Below are positions 44,212 through 55,214 of a DNA stretch of 64,000 nucleotides, in pieces. A program made the translations under genes and the position numbers. Below the pieces are notes generated by a model that was given only the letters and a program-made list of their open reading frames with translations, had not been told where the DNA came from and did no database searches. Source of the stretch: Microdochium bolleyi (taxonomy: Eukaryota; Ascomycota; Sordariomycetes; Xylariales; Microdochiaceae); the NCBI GenBank assembly GCA_001566295.1, contig KQ964248.1, forward strand, positions 2,418,001 through 2,482,000, given 5' to 3'. Position 1 is the stretch's first letter. Each line of letters opens with the position of its first letter.

Positions 44212-45816
44212 ATGGCACGCATCATCTTCGTCAGCCTCCTTCTCGTCAACATAGCTGTCACCATTGCCATCGCCCTCATCATGGCTAATCCAAGAATACG
44301 TCGCGAGACGTCGCCTGACCTAGCACGCCTGTTGCCGTGCTGGATGCGAACAGGATTCCTCGCTAAGCTAGCTCAGTCGGCGCCGGCAATGGCAGCCCAA
44401 CCAGTCAATGACCTGGAGAAAGACGAGGCGCCTTGGGTTGTCGATACCCGCGTGGATGAGACGAAGATGCGCAAGCAGATCATTACCGAGGAGGAGGTCA
44501 GATATGAGACCACGGCCAAGGACAGTGCTTCCGGAGAAGCCTCCGCCGGCGAGAGCAACACGACGAAGAGGGAGGACCTGATTAAGGAGAACAGCGAAAG
44601 ATGGAACAAGAACATCCTCTACGAGCTCCCACCCGAACTAGTCGAGAATATTATCTCCTTCCTTACCCCCTCGGGCAAGCACGCTCTCGTCCAGGCGCTG
44701 CGGCCCCTGACATCGCACGTTGTCTCGCACGCCCACCGCCAGCCTCCGGCATGCGCCCGCTGGGACTACAAGGCCACGTACGAGGCCCTCTGGCTCATCT
44801 CCAAGCACCGGCCCGAGATATACCCCTGTGGCCGATGCCTCAAGCTGCACCGGGTCGTCACGTATCACCGGCGGGACCACCACCACGGAAATGACAGTAC
44901 TCTCCGGAACCACCCTCTCGTCGTGAACGATCCCCTCAGCCAGCGGATGCACGAAGTGGACGTGGACCACGACATCTTCCACGTTTTGCTGCTGCCCAAG
45001 TGCGAGCGGCTGCACCGCCAGGGGAAGCTGAGCATCTGGGAGTACCTGCGGTACAAGAACTACTTCGTGCCCATGAGTATCTCGCTGGAGAAGCTCTTCC
45101 CGCCGGGCGGGTACCACGCGCACTACTTCGACCCTCGCCAGCCGGTGCCCAGCATCAGATTCGAGACCAGGCTGGCATACGCCACACCCCCACCGCCCGA
45201 CACCGTGTTCACCAGCTTCGACATCAGGCACATCACGGGCAAGGGCCCGACGCTCGCACGCGATGAGCTGCGCAAGCTGCCGATGCGCGTCATGAACAAG
45301 TGCAGCCTCGTCGCCCGGGCCTTGAACCAAGGGTTCGTGGCCATAAGAAGCCTCTACGGGGGTGGCGCGAACTATTCCCAGCAGATGTCGCACGGCATCT
45401 GCCCGCACATAGCATTCGAGCTACCTGTCCCGCGACTCGCCGCGCAGAGGATGTACAACGACGGTGCCACGGTGGCTGTCCAGGTCGACGAGGTACTTCA
45501 CCCCCGAGCCTGCGCCACCCGCAGGTGCGGCTCGTGCTTCCATTGCCCGACGGAGTTCGAGATCCGGTATCGAGACACGGACGCGCTTTATTCCTCGGTG
45601 GAGATCACCCTCTGGCGCGACTTTGGTCCGGCAGAGAACCAGCCCACGGCGCTCATATATGGGCAGCACACGGACCCAAATCCCCAGCCTGCAGATGTTG
45701 GTTTTCGAGATCGTGAGCACGGTGCACTGTTCGGACCACCAGGTAGTATCAGAGTCATGTACGAGACTGGGTCGCTACCGTCCAGACTCGGCACATTTTA
45801 CGAGAACCGCTGCTAG
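44212..45816 (+). CDS. F-box-like protein with N-terminal membrane segment
   Basis: Intronless 534-aa protein. Residues 1-25 (MARIIFVSLLLVNIAVTIAI...) form a strong hydrophobic stretch that reads as a signal anchor. If translation starts instead at Met24 (MANPRIRRE, 44281) the anchor is lost. A charged Glu/Lys/Ser linker follows, then at about 143 an F-box-like motif LYELPPELVENIISFLTPSG. The remainder has a CGRCLK motif, a CATRRCGSCFHCP cysteine group and conserved-looking YFVP and WEYLRYKN segments but no known domain by eye. F-box proteins normally bind Skp1 as ubiquitin-ligase adaptors; that function is inferred from one motif. Related proteins are frequent in Sordariomycetes. Confidence 0.7.
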   Translation: MARIIFVSLLLVNIAVTIAIALIMANPRIRRETSPDLARLLPCWMRTGFLAKLAQSAPAMAAQPVNDLEKDEAPWVVDTRVDETKMRKQIITEEEVRYETTAKDSASGEASAGESNTTKREDLIKENSERWNKNILYELPPELVENIISFLTPSGKHALVQALRPLTSHVVSHAHRQPPACARWDYKATYEALWLISKHRPEIYPCGRCLKLHRVVTYHRRDHHHGNDSTLRNHPLVVNDPLSQRMHEVDVDHDIFHVLLLPKCERLHRQGKLSIWEYLRYKNYFVPMSISLEKLFPPGGYHAHYFDPRQPVPSIRFETRLAYATPPPPDTVFTSFDIRHITGKGPTLARDELRKLPMRVMNKCSLVARALNQGFVAIRSLYGGGANYSQQMSHGICPHIAFELPVPRLAAQRMYNDGATVAVQVDEVLHPRACATRRCGSCFHCPTEFEIRYRDTDALYSSVEITLWRDFGPAENQPTALIYGQHTDPNPQPADVGFRDREHGALFGPPGSIRVMYETGSLPSRLGTFYENRC

Positions 45817-46086
45817 AGGAGCTGGCATGGGCATTTGTAGAGTGTTGGTGAACACGTAGATTTGCTAGTTTTGACGTCGAAAGATTGTCAGGTTGTGGAG
45901 GTTAACTATGCAATAATGCTGCAAGTTGTTTTAGTCAAAAACACGAAAAGATGGACAAAGTAAATGATCTTCTTCAGTTGCGTATAATTTTTGGTATCTT
46001 GGCTTCTTCTTCACATTGTCCACGGCTTTCTGTATTTCTCGGTCAAATGACGAGAGTAGGCGAAACTAAACACACTGTTCTATCAT

Positions 46087-49000
46087 CTAGTCTGAGTCGT
46101 CCTCATCTTCGTCGCTACCGTCGTCTGAACCCGATTCGTCGTCTTCGTCTTCGTCTTCGTCTTCGTCTTCCTCGTCGTCGTCTTCCTCGTCTTCCTCGCC
46201 ATCAGGCGCAGCCAGACCGTACGAGTCGAAAAAGTCAGACAGTTGCTTGACCTGAGTCTTGTAGCCAACATCTTGCAGCTCTTTCTCGATTTTCTGTATA
46301 ATGCATGACGAAGTTAGCAGGCGGAAAGTGAGCGTGGACAGTGATCTCAAGTCCCATAATATAGGGTAAATCTGTCGTATCTCACCTCGGTCATTGTTTG
46401 CGCACAGCATATGACAATATTGCTCTTGCCTGGCTGGAATGCGGGCAACAGCCATGTCTTCATAGCTTCCTTGATGTCATCCACGGTGACGTCGCGAACC
46501 TTTGCTAGAAGCTTGGTGTTGTAGTCATGCTCTAAGCCACGCACAGCCCCTGTGATGTAGCTTTGCAAAGCCGCAGTCGCCATTGTGGACTGTTCATCTG
46601 CCATGAACATGACCAACTGACTGATAGCACCTTCAATCATGGGTTTCTCGAAATCGACCGTGCCATTTGCGAGTGCGGTAATGGCATCCCGCGCAGCGAT
46701 GATCGCCTTTGACGCCAGAGGTGACCGGTATACTTTGAAGTGAATATAGCCACCATTGACCTCCTTGGAAAAGTAGACGCCATACGCAAGACCGTTGCCA
46801 CGGACCGCATTCCACAGTGGGCCTTCTACGGTCTCGAGGTATTGAACAGCAACGAGCAGCGCAGGAACGGCGGGATCATCGAAGGATGTGATGCCCTTGG
46901 CAGTGCTGACTGAAAACGAGCTGTCAAGAGTGGCCATCGGCACGATTGTAGCGCCGACGGACCCAGGGTTGAGTCCCTCCTGGTTCAACAGCGTGTGGGG
47001 TTTCAGAATCGGGTTCATCTTCTCGGTCGACGACTTGAAAGCCTTGTTGAGAATGTCCCATGTCTGAACTGGTTGAGGCACTTTGGAGTTGGTGATATCC
47101 GCTGTGACCAGGATTCGCATGTTATCGGGAGTGAAGAGTGAATGACGCACTGCTTCGAACCAAGATACAACCTTCTCAGGCTCACGTTCCAATAGCTTTT
47201 TAAGGCGCTTCAGATAAATGGCCTTGACCAATGTACTCTGGGCTGCCAACAATGATGACTGTTCGTTGTGGATCGAGACCTCAATTTCACTGGCCATCAG
47301 CCTCCCCTCACGCTTGCTCTCGGGGATGTCAGCAAGCTGCTTGGCCACACCAGCCTTGAGTCGAACCAGGTCAAAGACGCTGTCGAACATCATGGTTCGA
47401 AGCCATTGGACCGCTGTGCTGTACTTTTCTGGCTCCACCTGCATCCGGATTACGAAGCTCTCGCAGTCGCCAACGTTCTTGCCACGATCCAAATGGTAGC
47501 TGACCGTGTCCCGCTCGAGTTCCATGACGACCTTCTCAAAGTCAATCTGCTCGCCGTTGCGGTTGATAGGAGTGTTGAAGAAGTTGTCGTGAAAGATGGA
47601 CAGCAAAGGCTTGTGCTGTACCGGGACTGCCGATGTTCCGATATGCACGGCAATGTGCACGAAGTTTGTTGGCACGTCCTCAAACTGGAGGAACATGGGG
47701 AGACTGCCCGAAGACTGGTCGATGACTTTTTGGGCCGAGTTGTCGTACACTCCAAGATGGCGAGCCAAGCCAGCACGCGCAGTGCGAGACTCAATGAAGT
47801 GGATTGACTCCGTTGGCGGCACCGGCCACTTTCCGAGCAACTCTGCTGGAATCTCGATCTCGTTCTGTTTTTTCGCCTCGTCCAGGTCGTGCTGCAACTT
47901 CTTCAGGCCTTCTTCGCCCAGTTCTGCCTTCCTCTTCGCTATCCTGTCCTCCTCCTCCGACTTTTGCTTCTCGGCAAGCTTCTTGGAAGGTTTACCAAGA
48001 ATTGAAACGTGGTGAGCATCAGCCATCCACTTCCGCAAGAATGCTCGCCACTGCTCATCATTCCAAGTTTCCAAGATGTCGTATTCTGTCAACGTGGACA
48101 AATCTTTGAGTGAGGTTCCGTCGCGCTTTCCGAAAAGGTAGTCGGTGATGATGTTTGACGAGTAGAACTGCTCAGACTCTTCAGCTTGTGCCTTGACCTG
48201 CCGTCGTTCTCTCTGAATAATCTCTTTCATGTATGTGAGATCCAAAGGTTTGGACGCAACCTCTTTCAACAAACTGATGAGTCTCTTCTCGACAAGGGCC
48301 AGCTTTTTTGTCAAGACACCAGTAGGCTGAAACCAGATGATGCTGTTCGGCCGGGCATCCCACCAAGAAGATACTGAGCTTGCGAGCTCTTCCTTTTCAA
48401 CAATGACGTTTTCCAGCACTGCCACTGATGACCCGCACAGGTACGTGAGCATAATGTTCGCCGCAGTTGTGTCAACGGTGTTGGTACAATCGGGACCGAA
48501 AAAGCCGACCAGGATCTCGCCAGTAGACTCGTCATCCTCTGGAAATTCGACCGTCTCAATGACCGTTTCCTTGAGTGCTGGTGGCTGAGCAGAGTCTACC
48601 CAAGGTCGCTTGAAAGGCGCATCTCGCGGGGGAATATCGTTGTCGATGCTCTGTTCGAACTCGTCCAGAATCTGGAGGAGGTTCTCTTCGTCGACCTCTC
48701 CCACAATGACCAGGCACATGTTTCGTGGCTGGTACATTTCCTTGTGGAAGGCACGAATCCTGTCTGTTCCCAATTTGCGCAGAGCCCCAGTCATGCCGCC
48801 AGTCTCATATCGGAAGCCGACGTTTTCAGGATATAGCAGGCGCCTGGCCCTCAAGTCCATGAGCTCTCCGCTGTTGTTCTCGACACCTTGCATCTCGGAG
48901 TAGACGACACCAGCATCGTTGCCTTCGCCATTGACATGGTGGACCTCGGTCAGGCAGGCGGCATCTGTGATTGTAGGCACGACCAGATGTTCCAGGTAGA

Positions 49001-49364
49001 CCGGTAAGATCTGCGCAAAGCCTTGCCAACCGGCGGTCTCCAGTGTGTAGGCAGTGTGGTCGGTGGCCGTCCACGCGTTAGTCGAGCCATAAGCTCTTGA
49101 GGCCAGCTTGTCAAGAAGTCCCTTGTACTGGTACGTCCGAGAGCCCATGAAGACGAGATGCTCAAGAGTATGTGGCGCTCCTGAATCGTCAAATATCTCG
49201 GTGGCTAGTGTGAAGTAGCCGTTCACTTTCGGGCCAGGGCGGCGAGCCACGACAACTTGCATGCCACTCCTCTCGGACTCGTATTGTGTGATCCTCGTAG
49301 GGGCATAGTCAGTCTCGAAGGTTTGGACCTGCCGGAACCGGCTGCCCTTCTTTAATGAGCCCAT
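46087..49364 (-). CDS. M16C-type zinc metalloprotease
   Basis: Large inverzincin peptidase related to the fungal YOL098C/SPAC3H1.02c group. Exons are 49364-46386 and 46293-46087, giving 1061 aa. The zinc motif HTLEH (residues 65-69, in DDSGAPHTLEHLVFMGS) is intact, with a downstream acidic ligand near Glu140. The M16 middle and C-terminal halves are present (for example QPRNMCLVIVGEVDEENLL and RGNGLAYGVYFSKEVNGGYIHFKVY). The last exon encodes KIEKELQDVGYKTQVKQLSDFF and then a tail of about 40 residues that is almost all Asp/Glu. No presequence is seen with this start. The frame is open upstream to an AG at about 49405, so an extra 5' exon is possible (a GTAAGT donor lies at about 49663-49668). 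Substrates of this group are unknown; cytosolic location is inferred. Confidence 0.9.
46138..46200 (+). repeat. CGTCTT-type repeat coding the acidic tail
   Basis: Iterated CTTCGT/CTCGTC units read on the minus strand as Asp/Glu codons in the tail of the M16 protease. The repeat is in frame and lies inside the last exon. Confidence 0.85.
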
Positions 49365-50425
49365 TTTCAAGATGCCCGGGCCAGCCAAATATGTTGATAT
49401 TGTCCTGCGGACGTCACGTTAGCATATGATGGCCGGCACGGAAGAAAGCGCCGTGATGTGATAATTAGGGATGATCATGACGACCATAGCCGCCTCGGAG
49501 CATACCCAGGCACATCACCGAGCCTTGTGTACAAGACTGCGAGCCCGACAGCAAGGAGCGAATACCACCACGTCCGCCCTGGCTTGGAAGATGGGGACAT
49601 GAGAGGTGTAGCCACCCTTGTCCGTTGGGTGAGAGGCGGCGAGCAAAAGCTGTAGTGGCAGACTTACAAAGAAACAAGCCTTGGTGACGAGACTGGAGGC
49701 AGCCAATAATCGTAGAGCTTCCGTGCCTTGCTAGCTGAGAAAAGCTGGCCGACTCTTGGTTTGTTGTTCATCAGGTTGTGGAAGAGCTCTCGTTGTGTGG
49801 AGGGGCAGCAATGCCGATAGTGGGGCTGCGCTCAGGGTCCTAAGGTCGCCTTGAAGGAGCCGGAGTCACTGCTGGAGACCCGAGCTGAGGACACACAGAA
49901 ACGACAGCAGAAGAAGCTTCCATAGCATCACTGGCGAGTCTCCTCTTCCTCTTCATTGCGCCAGAGTCTCCATTATGACTGGAAAATGGCGAAAGCAGAG
50001 GTGATTGCCAGCAGTTGGCTTATAGGGATGCTCATAGTTACCTCAAGGTACATCCGTACCTTGCGATAAGAGCGCTATCGGTCTTCTGGACAGCTGGAGC
50101 TGCCGGGCTGCAGGAACAACGTCACCCGTCCCGCTCGGAAGCGCTCCAAGCTGGAGCTACGGCGAGGGCGCGCTGTTTGCCATCTCGATACTCCCACATC
50201 ACAACTTGGCACGGTCGGACGGCGACTTCACACGGCGTGCGCAATTCTCAACACAGTCTGGCCAGAACTAACAAATAAATCAGCAGCAACCAGCACTTCC
50301 GTGCGCCCAGTAACGAAGCCACGACCCACCCACTCAGCCACCGATGAACCCGACACTGCATACGACCACTTCGATAGCAACGATCGCCAATAGCCGCGCC
50401 TTGATGCGCACCACTTTCTAGAACA
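49365..50425. promoter_or_regulatory. Divergent spacer between M16 protease and ZW10/Dsl1 gene
   Basis: 1.06 kb between divergent starts. The left part may contain a 5' untranslated exon and intron of the protease (donor-like GTAAGT about 49668 down to a CTAAC...CAG acceptor near 49405 on the minus strand). No other gene was recognised. Confidence 0.45.
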
Positions 50426-53312
50426 ATGGCCGACAGCGAGGCGGGTCAGGTCGGCCAGGCCTTAGTGGACTTCGCTCTGAGCGGTGCTTTCCCCGAAGAG
50501 CCTCAGTCGTCCCAGCGAGTCACACTCCAGGAGCTTGGCCCAGCCCTCCGCGCGCTCGCGGAAGCGAAAACTAGACTCGAGGTTGGTGGCCATATCTGAC
50601 TTGCCAATGAGTCTTGGGCTCTGCCTTCCACCACCATGCTGAGCATGCCTCCTATAGTCCGAGATCCATACGATCAACGAAGAGACAGCCCCCGACATTA
50701 GCCAATGGGTCGCAAATGCCAAGTCTCTGGAAGATGACATAAATCGGTCACGATCCATGGCCAATGATATCGTGCGCAGATCTGAAGCCCCTGACGTGTC
50801 GGGCAAGACCATACAAGAAGCCGAGGAGAAGGTCACATTCCTGCAGCAGGAGAACAAGTACAACCAGCAAGTGCGGAATGCGCTCTCCAGCATCAAGAAC
50901 GTAAACGAGATACTAGACAAAGTCGAGAGAGCACGTGACGAGCGCCGGATATTGGATTCATTACACCTGCTCGAGAGTACGCAGCAGTCTTTCTTTTTGA
51001 TTCTGCACAGGATGCTGACTTGTCGAATTAGGTGCCTGGACAGCCCTGGATGGGATTCCTGTCTCGAAATCATGTCGTGTCATGAAACTGCTGAATCTGA
51101 AGGCATTCGAGCTCAAGTCAGCAGTGCATGATGTCTTTGATTATGTATGGGCTACGCTAGTTCGTGTTGACGCCGAAGCCGGCACACTAGCCGTGCTCGA
51201 GAACGTCCAAGGTACGTGCATCCAAGTCGCCGAAGCGGCCATTGCTAACTTGATAAGACGAGCCTATGTCGCTTTCCGATGCTGTCATTGGGCTGAAAGC
51301 CTATAAGGAAGTCGACCAGCGGATGGCTCTCTTATGGCATGCTCTGGACAAGGCAATTGTCTTGCCCCGGACTTCTGCCAAAGGACAATCCCTTCCCACC
51401 GTGGAACAAGAAGACGTCAGTAAATGCCAGCGGGGACATCGAGGACTGCTGTTAACAATGCTTATAGGCGACATTGAAATTGCAAGGCCAAGCAAATCGG
51501 GACATCCCATCACTCTTCCATGATCTATCCCGAGTGTTGACGTATCTATCGGAACGACTACCTGAGGAACTTGTACGATCACTTTCGAATGTGATGATGC
51601 CGGACTTGATACCTCGGCTCATCAGCATCTGGCTCGATCCAGCAGTCCCAATATCTCTGGCAGATATGCACACTTTTCAGGCTGTTAGGGACACCGTTCG
51701 AGACTTCTGCCAGACCATAGGACGGTTACACTTTACAGGCTTCAGTGATCTTCAAGAATGGGTGGAGAGCACACCGCGAGTCTGGCTGTCGAAGTGTCGA
51801 GAGACAGCTCTGGACTCGGTACGAGCAAAACTTTCCGAGGGGCTCGGCAACCCACAGGAAGTTGAGCGAGTCGAGACTCAAAAGGTGTCTAAAACCGAGG
51901 GCATGGAGTTGGCTGCAACTGCCACGGCTACGGCCACAGCGACCGCAAAGGCAGTCCAGGAGGACGATGATTGGGGCGCAGCCTGGGAGGTTGATGCGTC
52001 TGCCACTGATGAGGAGACAGGGCCAAAGGCGGCGCAGAATGAAGACGATGGCTCAGATGCTTGGGGCTGGGGTGACGATGACGGCCAGGAGAGGCCAAAC
52101 ACCGACGACACGAAGGTACCGGCAAAAACCCCCGCGGATGACGACGGTGGCGATGCGTGGGGATGGGGCGACGATGGCGACACAGGCGAGTCGACTGCTG
52201 CACCACTTCCTGTGGCGGCGAAGCAGGCACAAACTCGCGAGATGACCCTACGAGAGACATACAACATTTCAGCGTTGCCAACGCCCGTTCTAGCTTTGAT
52301 CTCCACCATATTGGAAGACGGGGCTTTCCTCGCCAGGTCAGTCATGCCTACATTGCAATATACGTGAAAGCTTCATACTGACAAAGACCAGCGACAATTC
52401 CAATCCCGTGGCATCTGCTGTTGCTGGGCTGTTCTCACTACCGACGCTTGTTCTTGCGATGTTCAGGGCAGTGTCGCCGTACTACTATGCCCTGAATGAG
52501 GGCGGTAACATGTAAGCAATATGCTCTCAAGCCAATGGTTCCGAAACTGACAACCTGCGCGTAGGTATTTGTACAACGATGCCACTTATCTCTCAGAAGA
52601 GCTTGCCAAGTTCACCGGCACCTGGAAGACTCGCACGGATCTCGCGCCTCGGGCAGTGGCGATGCTCCGCCTAGACAACGACATCCAGACCCTGCAGTCC
52701 TTCGCGGCACGGGCGTATTCCACAGAGATGACCACGCAGCGCACCATCATCCGCGATCTCCTCGGCGGCTCGCAGAACCTCCTGCAACAGGAGGGCCTCG
52801 AGTCTTCGGACCTGACAGCCCAGGTCGACGGCGCCATCGGCCGGGTCCGCAGCGTGGCAGCCACGTGGTCGAGCATCCTCGCCCCTTCCGCGTGGAACCA
52901 GGCCGTCGGCTCGCTCGTCGACACCATCGCGGCGAAGCTCATCAGTGATGTCATGGACCTTGCGGGCATCGGGCAGGACGAGGCGTACAACATAGCCACC
53001 ATGATCGCGCACGTGGAGAAGCTCGACGACCTCTTCCCGGGGTTGCCCACGTCACCGGCAGACGGCACGGCCACTGCTCCGCCGCAGACGGCGCAGTACG
53101 CGAGCACCTGGCTGCGGCTCAAGTACCTCGGCGAGGTTTTGCAGAGCAACCTGCAGGACATCCTCTGGCTGTGGAAGGACAGCGGACTGAGCCTCGAGTT
53201 CTCCGTCAGCGAGGTGGTTGACCTGATCCGCCTGAGCTTCGTGGACAACACGCGCACACGGGACGTCATCAGGCAGATCGAGGCGAACCCTCACCCCCAG
53301 GCGGAGGGCTGA
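50426..53312 (+). CDS. ZW10/Dsl1-type tethering complex subunit
   Basis: Fungal member of the ZW10/Dsl1 family, which tethers COPI vesicles at the ER (and in animals also serves the kinetochore). Exons are 50426-50581, 50658-50976, 51032-51211, 51258-51415, 51468-52336, 52392-52511 and 52565-53312, giving 849 aa; all phases agree. The N-terminal third is helical and coiled (MANDIVRRSEAPD, FLQQENKYNQQVR). The middle, about residues 435-520, is a disordered acidic loop with WGAAW and two AWGWGDD units and a Thr/Ala run. The C-terminal half is the helical ZW10 region, from LRETYNISALPTPVLALIST through ALNEGGNMYLYNDATYLSEEL to the DTIAAKLISDVMDLAGIG and LKYLGEVLQSNLQDI parts. The acidic W-rich loop is analogous to the Dsl1 lasso that binds COPI. 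Binding is inferred. Confidence 0.88.
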
Positions 53313-54197
53313 GTGGACGGGGACGGGTTGGTTGATGTCCCAGGTCGGTTCGCTGATTAACGGGTACAGAAATGGCGGGGCGACCCAAGGGACTGTTTAT
53401 GTATTGTACATGGACATATTGTCGACGATGGGTGAATGAATAAGCGTAAACTATCACGTATTTCATGTTATGTTCACACTCTCATGAGTGCGTGTATATG
53501 ATGTACAAAGTGCTGCTATGGGCAAGCAGAGTGTTGCTGGTGTCTGCATACCAAGCAGGACATTTTCCACGAACATGGTCAGGTAGTATCTCCACTCGAG
53601 TTGCGCGCGCCGTGAAGAGTCCAAATAGAAAGCGAAGACGGGTTCAGATGCACAGCAACCATACAAGCCATGAGTCACGAAGTTGGCCTTGCGGGGGGCA
53701 CGACTGTAAGACCAGGCTCGGAAGCCTGTTATTGTATCTCCTCGCCACATCTTCCTCTTCTAGCTACGACAGACTAGCCTGCTGCTCAGTCTTTCCGTCT
53801 CCTGTGCGGCTTACCACACCCCCCTCGCCGGCTCCAAGCGTCTCAGTATACAGGGGGTGATGTCTCGTCCGCCCGCTCGCTCTTCCTTGTGCCATCTTCA
53901 ATTCGTGTTCGCTGATCGTATATCATCCTCATTCTCTCCTGCCTCCCCATCGCTTTCTCGGTATAGTATAACGCACAAAACCCATCGATAACGACCGTGT
54001 GTTACTTCCTCGTTCTCAGCTGCGCCTACACACGCGTTGCCAGATTAGGGCTTCAAAGGTATCATATAAAAGACAAAAGTACGCGTAAGTGAAATCAGGA
54101 GCCAAAAAGAAACCACTGTTTGAACGCCAATGCAATGCTGCGAAAAGACAAATGAGATGAAGGAGGCCTTGTGCCGCTCATCTTTGCAAGCGGGCTT
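53313..54197. other. Convergent spacer, no gene
   Basis: 885 bp between converging genes. It should contain both 3' untranslated regions. Pyrimidine-rich patches around 53740-53960 are visible. No gene was recognised. Confidence 0.5.
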
Positions 54198-55214
54198 TTA
54201 ATCGGGGTTCGCGATGAACAGACGGCCCGAGGTGAGTGTCATGGTGCGCTCGTCCACGCTGCCCCTGCGCCTAAGGTCTTCTGGATTGCGGACGCTCTTC
54301 TCGCGGGTGAGGGCGGCGTTGAGCAGGCTGTTGCTGGCCATCCGGGCGGTGCTGTTGGACGCAAGATCAGGCAAGGCGTCGGCTCGCTCAGCGCTGCTGC
54401 CGCTGCGCGTGCTCTGGGCGCGCTCAATGGGCTCGCCGGGTTGGAAGGGGCCCTGGTCCTCGAGCGTGCTGCTCGTGGGACTCCATCTCTTGCCCGCGCC
54501 ACCCTGGGCCATGATGGTCGAAGTGCGATAGCTGGCGGTGTTACGGCGACTGGCGGTGCTGCTACGTCCACTGCTGCCCGTGCGGCGGTGGTGATTGCGC
54601 TGGTCTTCCTCATCTGAATCTTCGCCTTCCACCTCCGTGGCGCTTAGGCGCATGGGAACGCCGCCGACGCCGATGTAATTGTTCTCGGGGGTGTAGCCCA
54701 CAACGCCAGGCTTGCCATGGTGCCGGATCTTGGCAGCCACCTTGCCGGGCCCACTGATGCCTGTTGAGGTACGCACTGTTGTACGACCAGAAACCTCCTG
54801 GCTGGCCCTGTGCTTGGCAGCCTTTTGCTGGGCCACAAGACGCGGGTCCTCGTACTGGGCACGGTCGCACCAGACAGTTGCCTTTTGCTTGCGAAGGAGC
54901 GCGACATAGCTGGTAGGCTGAGCGCTGCCGCCGGAGCGGGACGAGGTGCTCCTGCGAAGCTCGGAGGTAGGCGAGGTGCGAAACGCGGCGGGAGGAGCAT
55001 TGGAGGAGGCGACGGTGCTGAAGGTGCCTACCGAAGGCGAGCGACGAGAGTGGCCGTAGGCGGAGCCGGGCTGCTGGAGATGCAGAGGCACGGGGGCCAG
55101 GGGGTGGCCGCCGGGGAAGACATTGGAGGAGGTGGTGCGTGTCCGCGAGTGGGCGTAGACGGGCGCTTCCTGGTTGAGAACAGGCTTGCGCCGGAGCTGG
55201 TCCTGGGCGAGCAT
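54198..55214 (-). CDS. Conserved-looking disordered protein, unknown function
   Basis: A 338-aa frame starting MLAQDQLRRKP. Nearly the whole protein is Ser/Thr/Arg/Ala-rich and disordered. A core segment near residues 100-140, TSYVALLRKQKATVWCDRAQ followed by DPRLVAQQKAAKHRA, looks like a conserved module I associate with uncharacterised Pezizomycotina proteins; the family name is not known to me. A second ordered piece is GKPGVVGYTPENNYIGVGGVPMRL. The acidic VEGEDSDEEDQ stretch and an SSGRSS/RRNTAS-rich tail could be phosphorylation targets. The codon third positions are GC-rich as in the neighbouring genes. No intron is needed. Function is unknown. Confidence 0.7.
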   Translation of the reverse strand: MLAQDQLRRKPVLNQEAPVYAHSRTRTTSSNVFPGGHPLAPVPLHLQQPGSAYGHSRRSPSVGTFSTVASSNAPPAAFRTSPTSELRRSTSSRSGGSAQPTSYVALLRKQKATVWCDRAQYEDPRLVAQQKAAKHRASQEVSGRTTVRTSTGISGPGKVAAKIRHHGKPGVVGYTPENNYIGVGGVPMRLSATEVEGEDSDEEDQRNHHRRTGSSGRSSTASRRNTASYRTSTIMAQGGAGKRWSPTSSTLEDQGPFQPGEPIERAQSTRSGSSAERADALPDLASNSTARMASNSLLNAALTREKSVRNPEDLRRRGSVDERTMTLTSGRLFIANPD

